From: Bdellovibrionales bacterium
Lineage (GTDB): Bacteria > Bdellovibrionota > Bdellovibrionia > Bdellovibrionales > Bdellovibrionaceae
NCBI GenBank assembly: GCA_018266295.1
Contig: JAFEAQ010000008.1
Span: 303,717 to 367,716 of the forward strand
Direction: 5' to 3'
DNA length: 64,000 nucleotides
Position numbers and translations under genes: made by a program. The notes below the pieces were generated by a model that saw only the letters and a list, made by a program, of their open reading frames with translations, searched no databases and was not told the DNA's origin. Positions 7,762-16,697 of the stretch are shown one piece after another. How positions within the stretch are numbered: the first letter of the stretch is position 1; every line of letters starts with the position of its first letter.

Positions 7762-8784
7762 ATGTCGAATATTCTTTTTCAAAATGCCCTTCAACGTAAA
7801 CCGCAAAACACGCCGCCGATTTGGTTCATGCGCCAAGCGGGCCGCTATCATAAGCACTACCAAAACCTCCGTAAGGATCATAGCTTCGACGATCTTTGCA
7901 AAAAGCCAGAGTTGGCTGCGCAGGTCGCTTTAGGTCCGGTTGAAGATTTCGATTTCGACGTGTCGATTCTCTTTAGTGATATCCTTTATCCATTGCAAGC
8001 TCTCGGTATGGGCTTGGAATACACTGATCATGGCCCTCGCTTGGGCTTCCAGCTGACTCCTGACAATATTCAAAGCTTAAAGCGCGGCGAAGACGTTGTC
8101 TCTTTCATGAACTTCCAGAAGGAAGCTCTTCAGCAGACACGTGCTGTATTGCCAAAGAATAAGTCTTTGATCGGCTTTATTGGCGGCCCGTGGACTTTGT
8201 TCGTCTATGCGGTTGAGGGTTCTCACGCCGGTAGTTTGACACAATCTAAGAAGTTGATCTCGCTCTTCCCTGAATTTTTAAAGAAGATGTTACCATTATT
8301 GAAAGAAAACATCCGCTTGCAGTTAGCTGGCGGTGCTGAAGTCGTGATGATCTTCGATACAGCGGCAGGCGAGTTGTCTCCGCTAGATTTCAAGAAGTGG
8401 ATTCAACCTGTTTTGAAAGAACTCAACGCCTTGGCGCCGGGTAAAATCGGTTACTACTCGAAGAGCACACAAGCTGCGTACTTCGACCAAGAGTTTTTGA
8501 GCTTGCCGTGGGCGGGGATGGGTTTTGATCACCGCTGGAACCTGACGAAGTGCTTTGGTTTGGCGAAACAGGGTTTCGTTCAGGGCAATTTCGATCAGAG
8601 TTTGTTATTTTTAGACAAACCCCAGTTCCAAGAGGAATTGGGAATTTATTTAGAAAATATGAAGTCACTGTCTGTTGAGGAAAGAGCAGGATGGGTGAGT
8701 GGCCTTGGCCACGGCGTCTTGCCGAAAACTCCAGAAGACAATGTTCGCCTCTTTGTCGAGACAGTACGAAAGGTGTTTGCATGA
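7762..8784 (+). CDS. hemE: Uroporphyrinogen decarboxylase
   Basis: HemE removes the four acetate carboxylates of uroporphyrinogen III to give coproporphyrinogen III in the cytosol. Length is 340 residues, as usual. The N-terminal signature PPIWFMRQAGRYHKHY, the catalytic Asp in SILFSDILYPLQALG, the GFIGGPWTLFVYAVEG block and the late GLGHGVLPKTP segment are all present. It starts 12 bases after the response regulator stop with a clear GGAAG upstream, and its TGA overlaps the hemN ATG. Confidence 0.97.
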   Translation: MSNILFQNALQRKPQNTPPIWFMRQAGRYHKHYQNLRKDHSFDDLCKKPELAAQVALGPVEDFDFDVSILFSDILYPLQALGMGLEYTDHGPRLGFQLTPDNIQSLKRGEDVVSFMNFQKEALQQTRAVLPKNKSLIGFIGGPWTLFVYAVEGSHAGSLTQSKKLISLFPEFLKKMLPLLKENIRLQLAGGAEVVMIFDTAAGELSPLDFKKWIQPVLKELNALAPGKIGYYSKSTQAAYFDQEFLSLPWAGMGFDHRWNLTKCFGLAKQGFVQGNFDQSLLFLDKPQFQEELGIYLENMKSLSVEERAGWVSGLGHGVLPKTPEDNVRLFVETVRKVFA

Positions 8785-10145
8785 GTTCAAGCTCTGATAT
8801 TTCAAAGCTCATCGCGAAATACGATGTGCAGGTACCTCGTTATACGAGTTATCCCACTGTGCCTTACTGGGAAGAAGCTCCTCGCCACGATCAGTGGGTG
8901 GATCATCTTCGCCACACATTGCAGGATTCTAACAGCCGCTGGTCGATGTACATGCATCTTCCGTTCTGTGAAAGCCTCTGTACTTTCTGTGGTTGTAACA
9001 CCAGCATCACGAAAGATCATAAAAAGGAATCACCTTACATTGATTCCTTGTTGAAGGAATGGAACGCCTACAAAACACAAGTGCCGGAGTTGATGCAAAG
9101 TCCGCTGACGCATCTTCATTTGGGTGGCGGAACGCCGACGTTCTTCTCGCCAGAGAGCTTGAAGACTTTGATTTCTGCAATCTGGAAAGACATCAAGAAG
9201 GATCCTCACCATTTCGAGGCGTCCATCGAGGTCGATCCGCGTAGAACAACGGTTGAGCACTTGAAAGTTCTCAAAGAACTTGGCTTTGACCGCGTCAGCA
9301 TGGGTGTTCAGGATTTCAATCCTGAAGTTCAGCGCCTGGTAAATCGTATTCAGCCTTACGAGATCACTGCCAAACTGACTGAAGAAGCCCGCGCCATGGG
9401 TTTCCGTTCAGTGAATTATGACCTCATTTACGGTTTGGCTAAGCAAACAGCAGAATCTTTCGCGGAGACTGCGAAACTGACTGTGGCTTTGCGCCCGGAT
9501 CGTATTGCGCTATATAGCTTTGCTTTGGTTCCGTGGATTAAGCCGGCCCAGCGCCTGTTTAAAGATGAAGACCTTCCGGCGGGAGCTGAGAAGCGCCGTC
9601 TTTATGAGATCGCCCGCGAGATCCTGATGAATGCAGGCTACGTTGAAATTGGTATGGATCACTTTGCCTTGCCTTCGGAAGCTCTCAGTATGGCGGCGCA
9701 AAGTAAGAAGCTGCATAGAAACTTCATGGGCTACACGGATCAAAAGAGCGAAGTGCTTCTTGGTTTGGGTGTCAGTGCGATTTCTGAAACTCCGTGGAGC
9801 TTCCATCAAAATGAAAAGCTTTTGAATATTTACCAAGAGCGCGTTGAAAAGGGCGAAATCCCTACTCATCGTGGTCACGTTCACACGGAGGAAGATCGTG
9901 AGCGCCGTCAGCAGATCTTAAGCCTCATGACTCAGTTGCAAGTCGACTTGAACAGTCCTTCGCAGGCGGCTGCGGCTAAGAGCTTCTTAGGTGAGATGAT
10001 GAAAGATGGCCTGGTTGAAGTGACTGAGAAAGAAATCCGCGTCACCGAGAAAGGGCGTCCTTTCTTGCGTAATGCTTGTGTCTTCTTTGATGAGCGTCTT
10101 CGTAACAAGCAACCACAGACTCAGGTCTTCTCGAAATCTATATGA
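8781..10145 (+). CDS. hemN: Oxygen-independent coproporphyrinogen III dehydrogenase
   Basis: A radical-SAM enzyme that oxidatively decarboxylates coproporphyrinogen III to protoporphyrinogen IX without oxygen. The 454-residue length fits true HemN rather than the shorter HemW-like proteins. The cluster motif is CESLCTFCGC (CxxxCxxC followed by a further Cys, as in HemN), preceded by the family N-terminus VPRYTSYPTVPYW and followed by HLHLGGGTPTF. I chose the ATG at 8781, which overlaps the hemE stop as ATGA; an upstream frame extension from 8691 is rejected because the family N-terminus begins at 8781. The stop overlaps the next ATG. Confidence 0.96.
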   Translation: MSSSSDISKLIAKYDVQVPRYTSYPTVPYWEEAPRHDQWVDHLRHTLQDSNSRWSMYMHLPFCESLCTFCGCNTSITKDHKKESPYIDSLLKEWNAYKTQVPELMQSPLTHLHLGGGTPTFFSPESLKTLISAIWKDIKKDPHHFEASIEVDPRRTTVEHLKVLKELGFDRVSMGVQDFNPEVQRLVNRIQPYEITAKLTEEARAMGFRSVNYDLIYGLAKQTAESFAETAKLTVALRPDRIALYSFALVPWIKPAQRLFKDEDLPAGAEKRRLYEIAREILMNAGYVEIGMDHFALPSEALSMAAQSKKLHRNFMGYTDQKSEVLLGLGVSAISETPWSFHQNEKLLNIYQERVEKGEIPTHRGHVHTEEDRERRQQILSLMTQLQVDLNSPSQAAAAKSFLGEMMKDGLVEVTEKEIRVTEKGRPFLRNACVFFDERLRNKQPQTQVFSKSI

Positions 10146-11347
10146 CGAAAAAAGTAGTCGTTGTCGGTGGCGGTTTTTCAGGTCTTGTGACGGCTTACTA
10201 CTTAAGCCGCCGCGGGATGGACGTGGAACTCCATGAAGCAAGCTCCCGTTTGGGGGGATTGCTTGGCAGCGAAAGACTTGAATCCGGCCTGGTTGAAACC
10301 GCAGCCAATGGATTTATTCTGAACGACGCTTTAGTGGAATTGCTGGAGGACATCGGCCTTGAATACATTCGCCCACTCAAAGGAGCGCGTAAAAGATTTA
10401 TTTTTCGTGACGGGTTTAAACGCTGGCCTTTGAATATTTTTGAAACTTTCGGTTTGATCTCGAAAGCTCTGCCACGCTTTTTCTTCCGCCGCCCTTCGTT
10501 TAGACCGCAGACAGATGAAACTGTGTGGACCTGGGGGCTTCGTTGTCTCAATAGAGCGGCGACGAGATATCTTTTAAGTCCGGCTCTGCAAGGAATCTAC
10601 GCGGGGGACGTTCACAGAATGAGCGCAGAACTTATTCTCGGTCCGATGTTTGGCGGTCAAAAGCAGAAATATCGTGGAACGGTGTCTTTCAAAAAAGGCA
10701 TGGGTGAATTCGTCGCAGCGATCGAGAAGAAACTCGTTCATCAGGGCGTGAAGATCCATTTGAATTCATTTTATCAAATTGAAAACTTCGCAGTTCCCCA
10801 TGTTGTTTGCGTGTCAGCAGCCGCGACGGCAAAAGTACTTGAAAAAGCCGCGCCTGCCGTGGGTGCAATGCTGTCGCAGATCGAAGTATTGCCGGTGCTC
10901 AGTGCGACGGTCTTTTTTGAAAAGCCGCGCTTTAAGATTCAAGGCTTCGGCGTTTTATTCCCGGATGATCAGCAGTATCGTGTGTTGGGGATTTTGTCTC
11001 CGACTCATATCTTTGAAAATCGTGGTCCTGAATACAGCGAAACTTGGATTTTCGGTGGCGCACATTCTCCGGAAGTTCTCGAGAAGTCAAATGAGCAGAT
11101 CCTGGAGCTTATTCAAAGCGAACGCACGCGCATTTTTGGTCTGACGGATAAAGTGCGTGAATACCGCATGCATCCGTGGCCGAAGGCGTTGCCACACTAT
11201 ACTTTAGAACATAAAAAACTCCTCAGTGAACTACAGTTGCCAAAAAATCTATATTTGAATGGCAACTATATGGGCGTGATTGGTCTTAGCAAAATTCTTA
11301 TTCGCAGCAAGGAACTTGCTCAGAAAGTTATCAATGGCATCAACTAA
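10142..11347 (+). CDS. hemY: Protoporphyrinogen oxidase, FAD-dependent HemY type
   Basis: A 401-residue flavoprotein of the HemY/PPOX family that oxidises protoporphyrinogen IX to protoporphyrin IX, usually with molecular oxygen. The N-terminal FAD-binding Rossmann motif is VVVVGGGFSGLVTAYYLSRRG followed by the second glycine-rich stretch SSRLGGLL; the C-terminus ends with NGNYMGVIGLSKILIRS, which matches the FAD-binding tail of the family. It is slightly shorter than the usual 450-470 residues. It overlaps both hemN (4 bases) and hemH (14 bases). The HemG flavodoxin and HemJ alternatives are excluded by length and motifs. Confidence 0.93.
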   Translation: MTKKVVVVGGGFSGLVTAYYLSRRGMDVELHEASSRLGGLLGSERLESGLVETAANGFILNDALVELLEDIGLEYIRPLKGARKRFIFRDGFKRWPLNIFETFGLISKALPRFFFRRPSFRPQTDETVWTWGLRCLNRAATRYLLSPALQGIYAGDVHRMSAELILGPMFGGQKQKYRGTVSFKKGMGEFVAAIEKKLVHQGVKIHLNSFYQIENFAVPHVVCVSAAATAKVLEKAAPAVGAMLSQIEVLPVLSATVFFEKPRFKIQGFGVLFPDDQQYRVLGILSPTHIFENRGPEYSETWIFGGAHSPEVLEKSNEQILELIQSERTRIFGLTDKVREYRMHPWPKALPHYTLEHKKLLSELQLPKNLYLNGNYMGVIGLSKILIRSKELAQKVINGIN

Positions 11348-12305
11348 GGGCGTATTGCTCATCAATATTGGCACACCGGATTCTCCAGAAACGAAAGACG
11401 TTGCAGTTTATCTCCGAGAATTCCTCATGGACGGAGAAATCTTGCCGATTCCAGCATTCTTTCGCTGGATTCTTGTTCATATCGGAATTGTCTGGAGACG
11501 AGCGCCGGTTTCGGCAAAAAAATATCAATCGATCTGGACCTCGCAAGGTTCGCCGCTGATGGTTCACTCGCTTGCGGCAAAAAAGAATTTGCAGGCGGAA
11601 CTCGGCGATGACTATGCGGTTGAAATCGGCATGCGCTATGGGAATCCGTCGATTGAAAGCGCACTGCTCCAGTTCAAAAACCGAGGCGTGAAAGAGGTTT
11701 TCATTTTGCCTCTGTATCCGCAATATTGCCGGGCCACGACGGAGTCTTCGTTCAAGAAGGTGGACGAGATGATGCAAAAGCATGGTCTCACTTTCCATTT
11801 GCATAAATTGCAGTCATTCTGGTCCAACCATCAATTCATTCAAGCTGTGGCGGATGAAGCTAAAAAGAGTCTGCAGGGAAAAAAGGTCGACTACTATTTG
11901 ATGACCTATCACGGCCTGCCAGAAAGTCAGAATAGCAAAATGGATCCAATGGATTCGTATAAGCTCCGCTGCCAGGACACTTCAAAGCTGGTGGCCGAAG
12001 CCCTGGGGCTTGGTCCACATCAGTGGAGCGTATCCTTTCAGTCCCGCGTAGGAGTTGAGACTTGGATCAAGCCCTACACTGACGAAGAACTCAAAGCTCT
12101 GCCGGGCCGAGGCATCAAGAACCTCGCAGTTTTGTGCCCAAGCTTTGTTGCTGATTGCTTGGAGACCGTTGAAGAAATCGGCATGGAAGGCAAAGAGACC
12201 TTCTTGCACGCGGGCGGAGAGAACTACTATCTTGTGCCGTGTGTGAATGGCCGTGCCGATTATCTAAAGAGCCTCGTTCGAGAGCTGGAAAGTACTGAAA
12301 AGTAG
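11334..12305 (+). CDS. hemH: Protoporphyrin ferrochelatase
   Basis: HemH inserts ferrous iron into protoporphyrin IX, the last step of protohaem synthesis. Length is 323 residues. Hallmarks are the N-terminal VLLINIGTPDSP, the region of the catalytic histidine TYHGLPES, FQSRVG with ETWIKP, and FVADCLETVEEI with the proton-accepting glutamates. I chose the ATG at 11334 because the family N-terminus starts four residues later; a longer frame from 11280 would add 18 residues read from inside hemY. It is the last gene of the haem operon, ends directly against the convergent gene at 12306, and no obvious terminator separates them. Confidence 0.96.
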   Translation: MASTKGVLLINIGTPDSPETKDVAVYLREFLMDGEILPIPAFFRWILVHIGIVWRRAPVSAKKYQSIWTSQGSPLMVHSLAAKKNLQAELGDDYAVEIGMRYGNPSIESALLQFKNRGVKEVFILPLYPQYCRATTESSFKKVDEMMQKHGLTFHLHKLQSFWSNHQFIQAVADEAKKSLQGKKVDYYLMTYHGLPESQNSKMDPMDSYKLRCQDTSKLVAEALGLGPHQWSVSFQSRVGVETWIKPYTDEELKALPGRGIKNLAVLCPSFVADCLETVEEIGMEGKETFLHAGGENYYLVPCVNGRADYLKSLVRELESTEK

Positions 12306-13520
12306 TTATCTCTTCCAAACTTGCATGCAAGAGACGCGATCCACGCGTCGTCCTTCGATGCGCGGATAAATGCGGGTGTAACCCCATGGATCGCGCGAGC
12401 CAGAGTTGTAATCATAGATGTCGTTTTTAATTTCTGAAGTGCGGGATTTGAATTTATTCGGAAAGAGGACGGCTTCAGTTGCAATTCTGACCGTGTTTTC
12501 CCAGATCGCTTGCTCGTCTTTGCCAGGTTTAAAGTTCTGCCACGAAGCTTTGTTCGGATCCGAAGGCGGGCAGAGAGCTTTTTGCAGGCTGCCGTTGATT
12601 TGACCACCCTCGTGGTATTTCATCCAGACATTAAACTGCGACGGTGTCGTCACAACCCGAGCAATGTCATCGACCTTGTCGCTGCGGCTGGCATCAGAGC
12701 CAATAAACGCCTTCTTCGTTTTATCAGGCGCATCGGCACGATTGCTGGCAATCTTTGCGATCGCCATCGGATACTGCAAACCGTGCTTGTAGCACCCGGC
12801 CATTTCACCATAAAGCGTGCGAGCCAAGGCATCAATATCCGCAACCTGTTGCAATGTCACCGGTTTGCCATCGGGACCAAGAATTTTTGGCATTTTTCTC
12901 TGAAGGCTTGGCAAAACCATGCTGTCGAAGGCATTGCCGGCAGGATATCTGGAAGGCGGTTTTGCAGGATTAATCACGCACTGACCAACGACCTCGCTGA
13001 GTGATTTTGCGATGTCTTTGACGCCTTGATTGCCAACGGCCTTTGTTACAGGTGCCATTTTCTTTTTTACGTCAATGATGGCTTGATTCGGATCGCCTGG
13101 AGGACAGTCTCTTTCGGGTTTGCTATTGCTATTGTCATCGCCGAAGAACGTTTTGTTCTTTATCTTTGAAAGATAAGAAGCATCCACCCAGCCGGTGTCA
13201 TGTTTTTTATAAACGACACCTTTCACAGTGCGTTCATACGAAAAGTCGACGAGGACGAACTCTTCGTTTTCCATTTTCCCCGTGTAAGGGTCTTCGACTT
13301 TCATCTTTTTAGGGGCGGAAATGATTTTGATCTTTGCTTTGTTGTCGAGCCAGCCGACAGGGTGGCAGGTTGAGTCGCTTTTGCAGGTCTTCCAGTTGTT
13401 GCCGGGCTTTGCGAAGACAGAAACGATCTCATCGTCTTCGACGTCGAGATAGGCGGCCTGTTCAATGGACCAGGCGTTCAGAGCTGTCAGCAATACCGCA
13501 ATAAGAACTGGAAACTTCAT
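12306..13520 (-). CDS. Secreted SleB/Hydrolase_2-like cell-wall hydrolase (putative)
   Basis: A 404-residue exported protein with a signal peptide (MKFPVLIAVLLTALNAWS). Residues 20 to about 135 are rich in short beta-like segments and contain WKTCKSDSTCHPVGWLD, resembling a bacterial SH3-type wall-binding module. The C-terminal part has ALARTLYGEMAGC with YPMAIAKIASNRAD and later SQFNVW, the pattern of the SleB/CwlJ (Hydrolase_2) glycoside-hydrolase fold that cleaves peptidoglycan, including the candidate catalytic Glu. It would act in the periplasm or outside the cell. In a predator, prey-wall or self-wall remodelling is a reasonable guess, but specificity cannot be read from the sequence. 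Confidence 0.65.
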   Translation of the reverse strand: MKFPVLIAVLLTALNAWSIEQAAYLDVEDDEIVSVFAKPGNNWKTCKSDSTCHPVGWLDNKAKIKIISAPKKMKVEDPYTGKMENEEFVLVDFSYERTVKGVVYKKHDTGWVDASYLSKIKNKTFFGDDNSNSKPERDCPPGDPNQAIIDVKKKMAPVTKAVGNQGVKDIAKSLSEVVGQCVINPAKPPSRYPAGNAFDSMVLPSLQRKMPKILGPDGKPVTLQQVADIDALARTLYGEMAGCYKHGLQYPMAIAKIASNRADAPDKTKKAFIGSDASRSDKVDDIARVVTTPSQFNVWMKYHEGGQINGSLQKALCPPSDPNKASWQNFKPGKDEQAIWENTVRIATEAVLFPNKFKSRTSEIKNDIYDYNSGSRDPWGYTRIYPRIEGRRVDRVSCMQVWKR

Positions 13521-13585
13521 CAGAAGTTTATCGAGTTTTTAAGAGCGGAACTTAAGGAAATAGATGTCTTATATTGAGAAAGTGA

Positions 13586-13609
13586 ACGCGAATGAGAGGT
13601 CACTCGCGT
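13586..13609 (-). terminator. Possible terminator of the 13625-14287 gene
   Basis: A 10-base stem with one mismatch (ACGCGAATGA / TCACTCGCGT) and a 4-base loop lies 16 bases downstream of the stop codon of the minus-strand barrel gene. On the minus strand it is followed by TTTCTCAATATAAG, a weak U-rich run, so termination is plausible but not strong. Confidence 0.4.
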
Positions 13610-13624
13610 CCTTAGAGTTTAGAA

Positions 13625-14287
13625 CTAGAAAGAAGCGCCCAAATAGAAGCGTAAGAACTGATAGCTTGTAACTTTTGCGATGTTATTCCAGCTTTTCTCA
13701 AGATCTGCGCGATCTGAGTCATTCAAGTTTGTGCCGGGATTGTAAGTCGTTTTCAAGACGGCGATTGGAGGATTCACACCGATCCAGTCGCAACCCATTG
13801 TGAAGTTTTCCCATTGCCATTGATTACCGATAGCCACATTGCCAACCAGAGACTCTGCTTCTCCGATGGTGCCTGATTGTTTTGTGTAACCTGTATCGAT
13901 ATCAGAAGCAGAGATGCTGCGGTAGTCGGCACCGATTTTTCCATAGAAAGAGTTGCCGAAGAAACGCTTGTAGTTTGCTCCTAAAGTCGTTGCATTCATA
14001 TTGAAGAACCAAAATGGCAGAGTTCCTTTCGAGAACTCCGCTTGTAACATGGAGTTGCGATCTAAGAAGAGTCCGAAATTCACACCAGCAGCGGGAACCG
14101 GAGAGACCGCGAAACCTGTCAGCTGTGCCGTCAAGGTATAATCTTTATTCATACGACGATGCTCACTAGAATCCTCGAGGATGCTTGTGCGTTTGACAAG
14201 GGTGACATTTTCCGACCGTGCGGCCTGTGCGTTGACTGTTGCCATTGCCGTTAAAAATGCCGTCATAACGAAATACTTGAGTTTCAT
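13625..14287 (-). CDS. Hypothetical outer-membrane beta-barrel protein
   Basis: A 220-residue protein with a clear signal peptide cleaved after VNAQA near residue 22. The mature part has alternating polar/apolar beta segments, many Gly, Asn and aromatic residues, and ends with a run terminating in Phe (FLRFYLGASF), the usual C-terminal signature of outer-membrane barrels. A good AAGGAG site lies 6 bases before the ATG. I cannot assign it to a named family. It is divergent from the ankyrin-catalase operon and shares the 410-base control region with it. Confidence 0.7.
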   Translation of the reverse strand: MKLKYFVMTAFLTAMATVNAQAARSENVTLVKRTSILEDSSEHRRMNKDYTLTAQLTGFAVSPVPAAGVNFGLFLDRNSMLQAEFSKGTLPFWFFNMNATTLGANYKRFFGNSFYGKIGADYRSISASDIDTGYTKQSGTIGEAESLVGNVAIGNQWQWENFTMGCDWIGVNPPIAVLKTTYNPGTNLNDSDRADLEKSWNNIAKVTSYQFLRFYLGASF

Positions 14288-14450
14288 GCTTACTCCTTCA
14301 TGTGATCATCAATCGTTTGCTATTCCCTCATTTGCTTTTGCAATGTGGAAGCCAAACGGGCCCGCCGTCTCAAACTGAGACAGCAGGCAGGAGCTTGTTT
14401 TTACTGAGTAAAAATAGAACTCGGCGGTGATTTTAAATGTTGATGTAGAC

Positions 14451-14528
14451 TCGCGTATTACACCATTTCGTCTAAAGAGTCCTTCCGAGCGAATCGTCTA
14501 TAGGACGACCGAATCGTATAACAGACGA
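14451..14528. promoter_or_regulatory. Repeated TCGTCT/TATAC motifs in the 410-base region before the catalase operon
   Basis: The region 14288-14697 has no gene. In it, 14451-14467 reads TCGCGTATTACACCATT and 14512-14528 on the minus strand reads TCGTCTGTTATACGATT, each close to the 17-mer of the inverted repeat at 1438-1476. A third partial unit, TCGTCTATAGGACGA, starts at 14494. The arrangement suggests several copies of one regulator site, or decayed copies of a small repeat. The first copy read on the minus strand contains TGGTGTAAT, which could be a -10 for the divergent barrel gene. Confidence 0.45.
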
Positions 14529-14605
14529 TTTGATCTAAACGATCTTTGTAATCCAGGTCAAAGCGAAATCTCCTATTCTGTTTGATTTTTAGGGGTTTTA
14601 GAAGT

Positions 14606-14634
14606 CTATATAGTTAATTTCTATAACTGTATAG
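14606..14634. promoter_or_regulatory. OxyR-like dyad upstream of ankyrin-catalase operon
   Basis: CTATATAGTTA (14606-14616) and TAACTGTATAG (14624-14634) form an 11-base inverted repeat with one mismatch. Within it, ATAG-N7-CTAT occurs exactly at 14610-14624, the OxyR half-site pattern, and a further ATAG follows after 6 rather than 7 bases. A TATAAT sits at 14638-14643 and the operon start is at 14698. Catalase operons are classic OxyR targets, so peroxide control is plausible. No oxyR gene is in the window. Confidence 0.45.
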
Positions 14635-14697
14635 GTTTATAATATTTAAAATCTATACGTTTTTCGCCGATCCTAAATGGGTAAACAGGAGGCGAAA

Positions 14698-15195
14698 ATG
14701 AGAAGCTACGACGAATACATTCAGCAGAATCCTCAAGATGTGCAGTTGTTTGAGTATGCTCGTACTGGCAACCTTCTAGCGGTTCGCAAAGAACTGGCCG
14801 AGAATCATTCTCTCGATATTAATTTGAAGGACCACAAGGGCTATTCAGCATTAATGTATGCCGCCTACAACGGTCATAAGGACTTAGTGATTACACTGAT
14901 CGCCCAAGGTGCAGATATCGAGAGCCCTGACAAAGGTGGCAGCACGATCCTGATGGGTGTTGCCTTTAAAGGTCATACAGAAATAGCCGAAATCCTCATC
15001 GAAGCGGGAGCTGATATTCATGCGACGAATTTTACCGGCATGACGGCTCTGCAGTTCGCACAAATGTTTGGGCGTAATGAGATTATTGCGCTCTTAAGTC
15101 AGCACGAGCCAGGGTATTTCACCCGCAAGTACGATCAGCTTCGCACGTGGGGATATTACCTCAGCCAGAAATTGCAATTTAATAAGGAGACGTAG
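14698..15195 (+). CDS. Ankyrin-repeat protein preceding catalase
   Basis: A 165-residue cytosolic protein with at least three ankyrin repeats between about residues 35 and 135, recognisable by [20 protein letters not shown], then [18 protein letters not shown] and [17 protein letters not shown]. The start at 14698 is chosen because AGGAGG lies 6 bases upstream; an ATG at 14677 lacks one. It ends two bases before katA. Ankyrin proteins paired with catalase are known in other bacteria (AnkB-KatB in Pseudomonas, and a Campylobacter ankyrin protein needed for full KatA activity), where they assist catalase function or haem supply. The same role is inferred here. Confidence 0.87.
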   Translation: MRSYDEYIQQNPQDVQLFEYARTGNLLAVRKELAENHSLDINLKDHKGYSALMYAAYNGHKDLVITLIAQGADIESPDKGGSTILMGVAFKGHTEIAEILIEAGADIHATNFTGMTALQFAQMFGRNEIIALLSQHEPGYFTRKYDQLRTWGYYLSQKLQFNKET

Positions 15196-15197
15196 TC

Positions 15198-16634
15198 ATG
15201 AAGAAAACACTCACCACCGCCGGTGGCCAGCCGGTTTCGCAAAATCAACATTCCCTCACAGCGGGCGCTCGCGGACCGGTATTGCTGCAGGATTTTCATC
15301 TCATCGAAAAACTTGCGCACTTTAATCGTGAGCGCGTTCCAGAACGCGTCGTTCATGCGAAAGGCTCCGGTGCTTACGGCACATTCACGGTGACTCAGGA
15401 TATTTCAAAATATTCTCGCGCCGCCGTTTTCTCGAAAGTCGGCAAAAAGACAGATGTCTTTCTTCGTTTCTCGACGGTGGCCGGTGAAAAAGGCTCTGCT
15501 GATACAGAACGCGACCCGCGTGGGTTCGCTGTGAAGTTTTACACAGACGAGGGCATTTGGGATGTCGTTGGCAATAACACGCCGGTTTTCTTTGAGCGTG
15601 ATCCGCTCAAGTTCCCGGATTTTATTCACTCCCAAAAGCGGGATCCGCGAACGGGATATAAAAATCCATTCCGCATGTGGGATTACTGGGCGAAGTCACC
15701 GGAAGGTCTTCATCAGATGACGACACTGTTTAGTGATCGCGGAATTCCAGATGGCTATCGCTTTATGCACGGCTTCGGCAGCCACACGTTTAGCTTCTGG
15801 AATAAACAGGGTGATAGATTTTGGATCAAATTCCATTTCAAATCTATGCAAGGAATTAAGAACCTAACTCCAGAGCGTGCAACAGAGCTTGCCGGCAAAG
15901 ATCCTGACTATGCAGGCCGCGATCTCTTTGAGGCGATTGAAAAAGGTCAGTTCCCTCAATGGCGTTTGATGATCCAAGTGATGCCAGAGAAAGAGGCTGA
16001 GACCTATCACATCAATCCATTTGATCTCACGAAGGTCTGGCCACATAAGGATTATCCGCTTCAAGAAGTCGGGATTATGGAGCTCAACCGCAATCCGCAA
16101 AACTATTTCGCGGAAGTCGAGCAAGCGGCGTTTTCTCCGTCGAATTTGCCACCGGGTATTGGTGCCTCTCCGGATAAGATGCTACAGGCGCGTTTGTTTG
16201 CTTACCCTGATGCGCAAAGATACCGTATCGGCGCGAATTACCAGCATTTGCCGGTGAATCGTCCGAAAAACGATGTGAACTCGTATCAGCGTGATGGAGC
16301 CATGCGCTTTGATGGCAACGGAGTCGCGGACAACTACGAGCCGAATGGTTTCGGCGGTCCGGTGCAGGATGAAAGCTTTGCGGAGCCACCGCTGAGAATC
16401 TCCGGCGATGCTGCTCGCTATGATGCGCACAAAGGCAACGACGAATACACACAGGCAGGTGATTTATATCGCCTGATGAGCAAAGACGAGCGTGATCGCT
16501 TAACTTCGGTGATCGCAGGCACAATGCAAGGCTTGCCGGAGAATATCCTGCGTCCGAATATTGAGAACTTTGCGAAGTGTGATCCCGAATACGGAGCTGA
16601 AATCGCGCGCAAAGTCGGCCTAAAATTAAAATAA
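15198..16634 (+). CDS. katA: Haem catalase, small-subunit monofunctional type
   Basis: Catalase converts hydrogen peroxide to water and oxygen using haem b. Length is 478 residues, matching small-subunit (clade 3) enzymes. The catalytic His53 is in [11 protein letters not shown], the distal Asn in [20 protein letters not shown], and the proximal haem Tyr in [14 protein letters not shown]. There is no signal peptide, so it is cytosolic. AAGGAG lies 10 bases before the ATG, and the spacing of two bases from the ankyrin gene shows a two-gene operon. An OxyR-like dyad upstream fits peroxide induction, and a haem operon 3 kb away would provide the cofactor. Confidence 0.97.
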   Translation: MKKTLTTAGGQPVSQNQHSLTAGARGPVLLQDFHLIEKLAHFNRERVPERVVHAKGSGAYGTFTVTQDISKYSRAAVFSKVGKKTDVFLRFSTVAGEKGSADTERDPRGFAVKFYTDEGIWDVVGNNTPVFFERDPLKFPDFIHSQKRDPRTGYKNPFRMWDYWAKSPEGLHQMTTLFSDRGIPDGYRFMHGFGSHTFSFWNKQGDRFWIKFHFKSMQGIKNLTPERATELAGKDPDYAGRDLFEAIEKGQFPQWRLMIQVMPEKEAETYHINPFDLTKVWPHKDYPLQEVGIMELNRNPQNYFAEVEQAAFSPSNLPPGIGASPDKMLQARLFAYPDAQRYRIGANYQHLPVNRPKNDVNSYQRDGAMRFDGNGVADNYEPNGFGGPVQDESFAEPPLRISGDAARYDAHKGNDEYTQAGDLYRLMSKDERDRLTSVIAGTMQGLPENILRPNIENFAKCDPEYGAEIARKVGLKLK

Positions 16635-16650
16635 TCTTAATTTGTCTAAA

Positions 16651-16697
16651 CACAGGAAGGTCAGTTAGCATTATTGCTTACAAAGGACCTTCCTGTG
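16651..16697 (+). promoter_or_regulatory. Hairpin covering ribosome site and start codon of phosphatase gene
   Basis: CACAGGAAGGTC (16651-16662) is perfectly complementary to GACCTTCCTGTG (16686-16697), with a 23-base loop. The right arm contains the GTG start codon of the next gene and part of its AAAGGA ribosome site. It begins 17 bases after the katA stop. Such a stem would block translation initiation, or act as a weak processing/termination element after katA. No U-tract follows. Confidence 0.55.
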
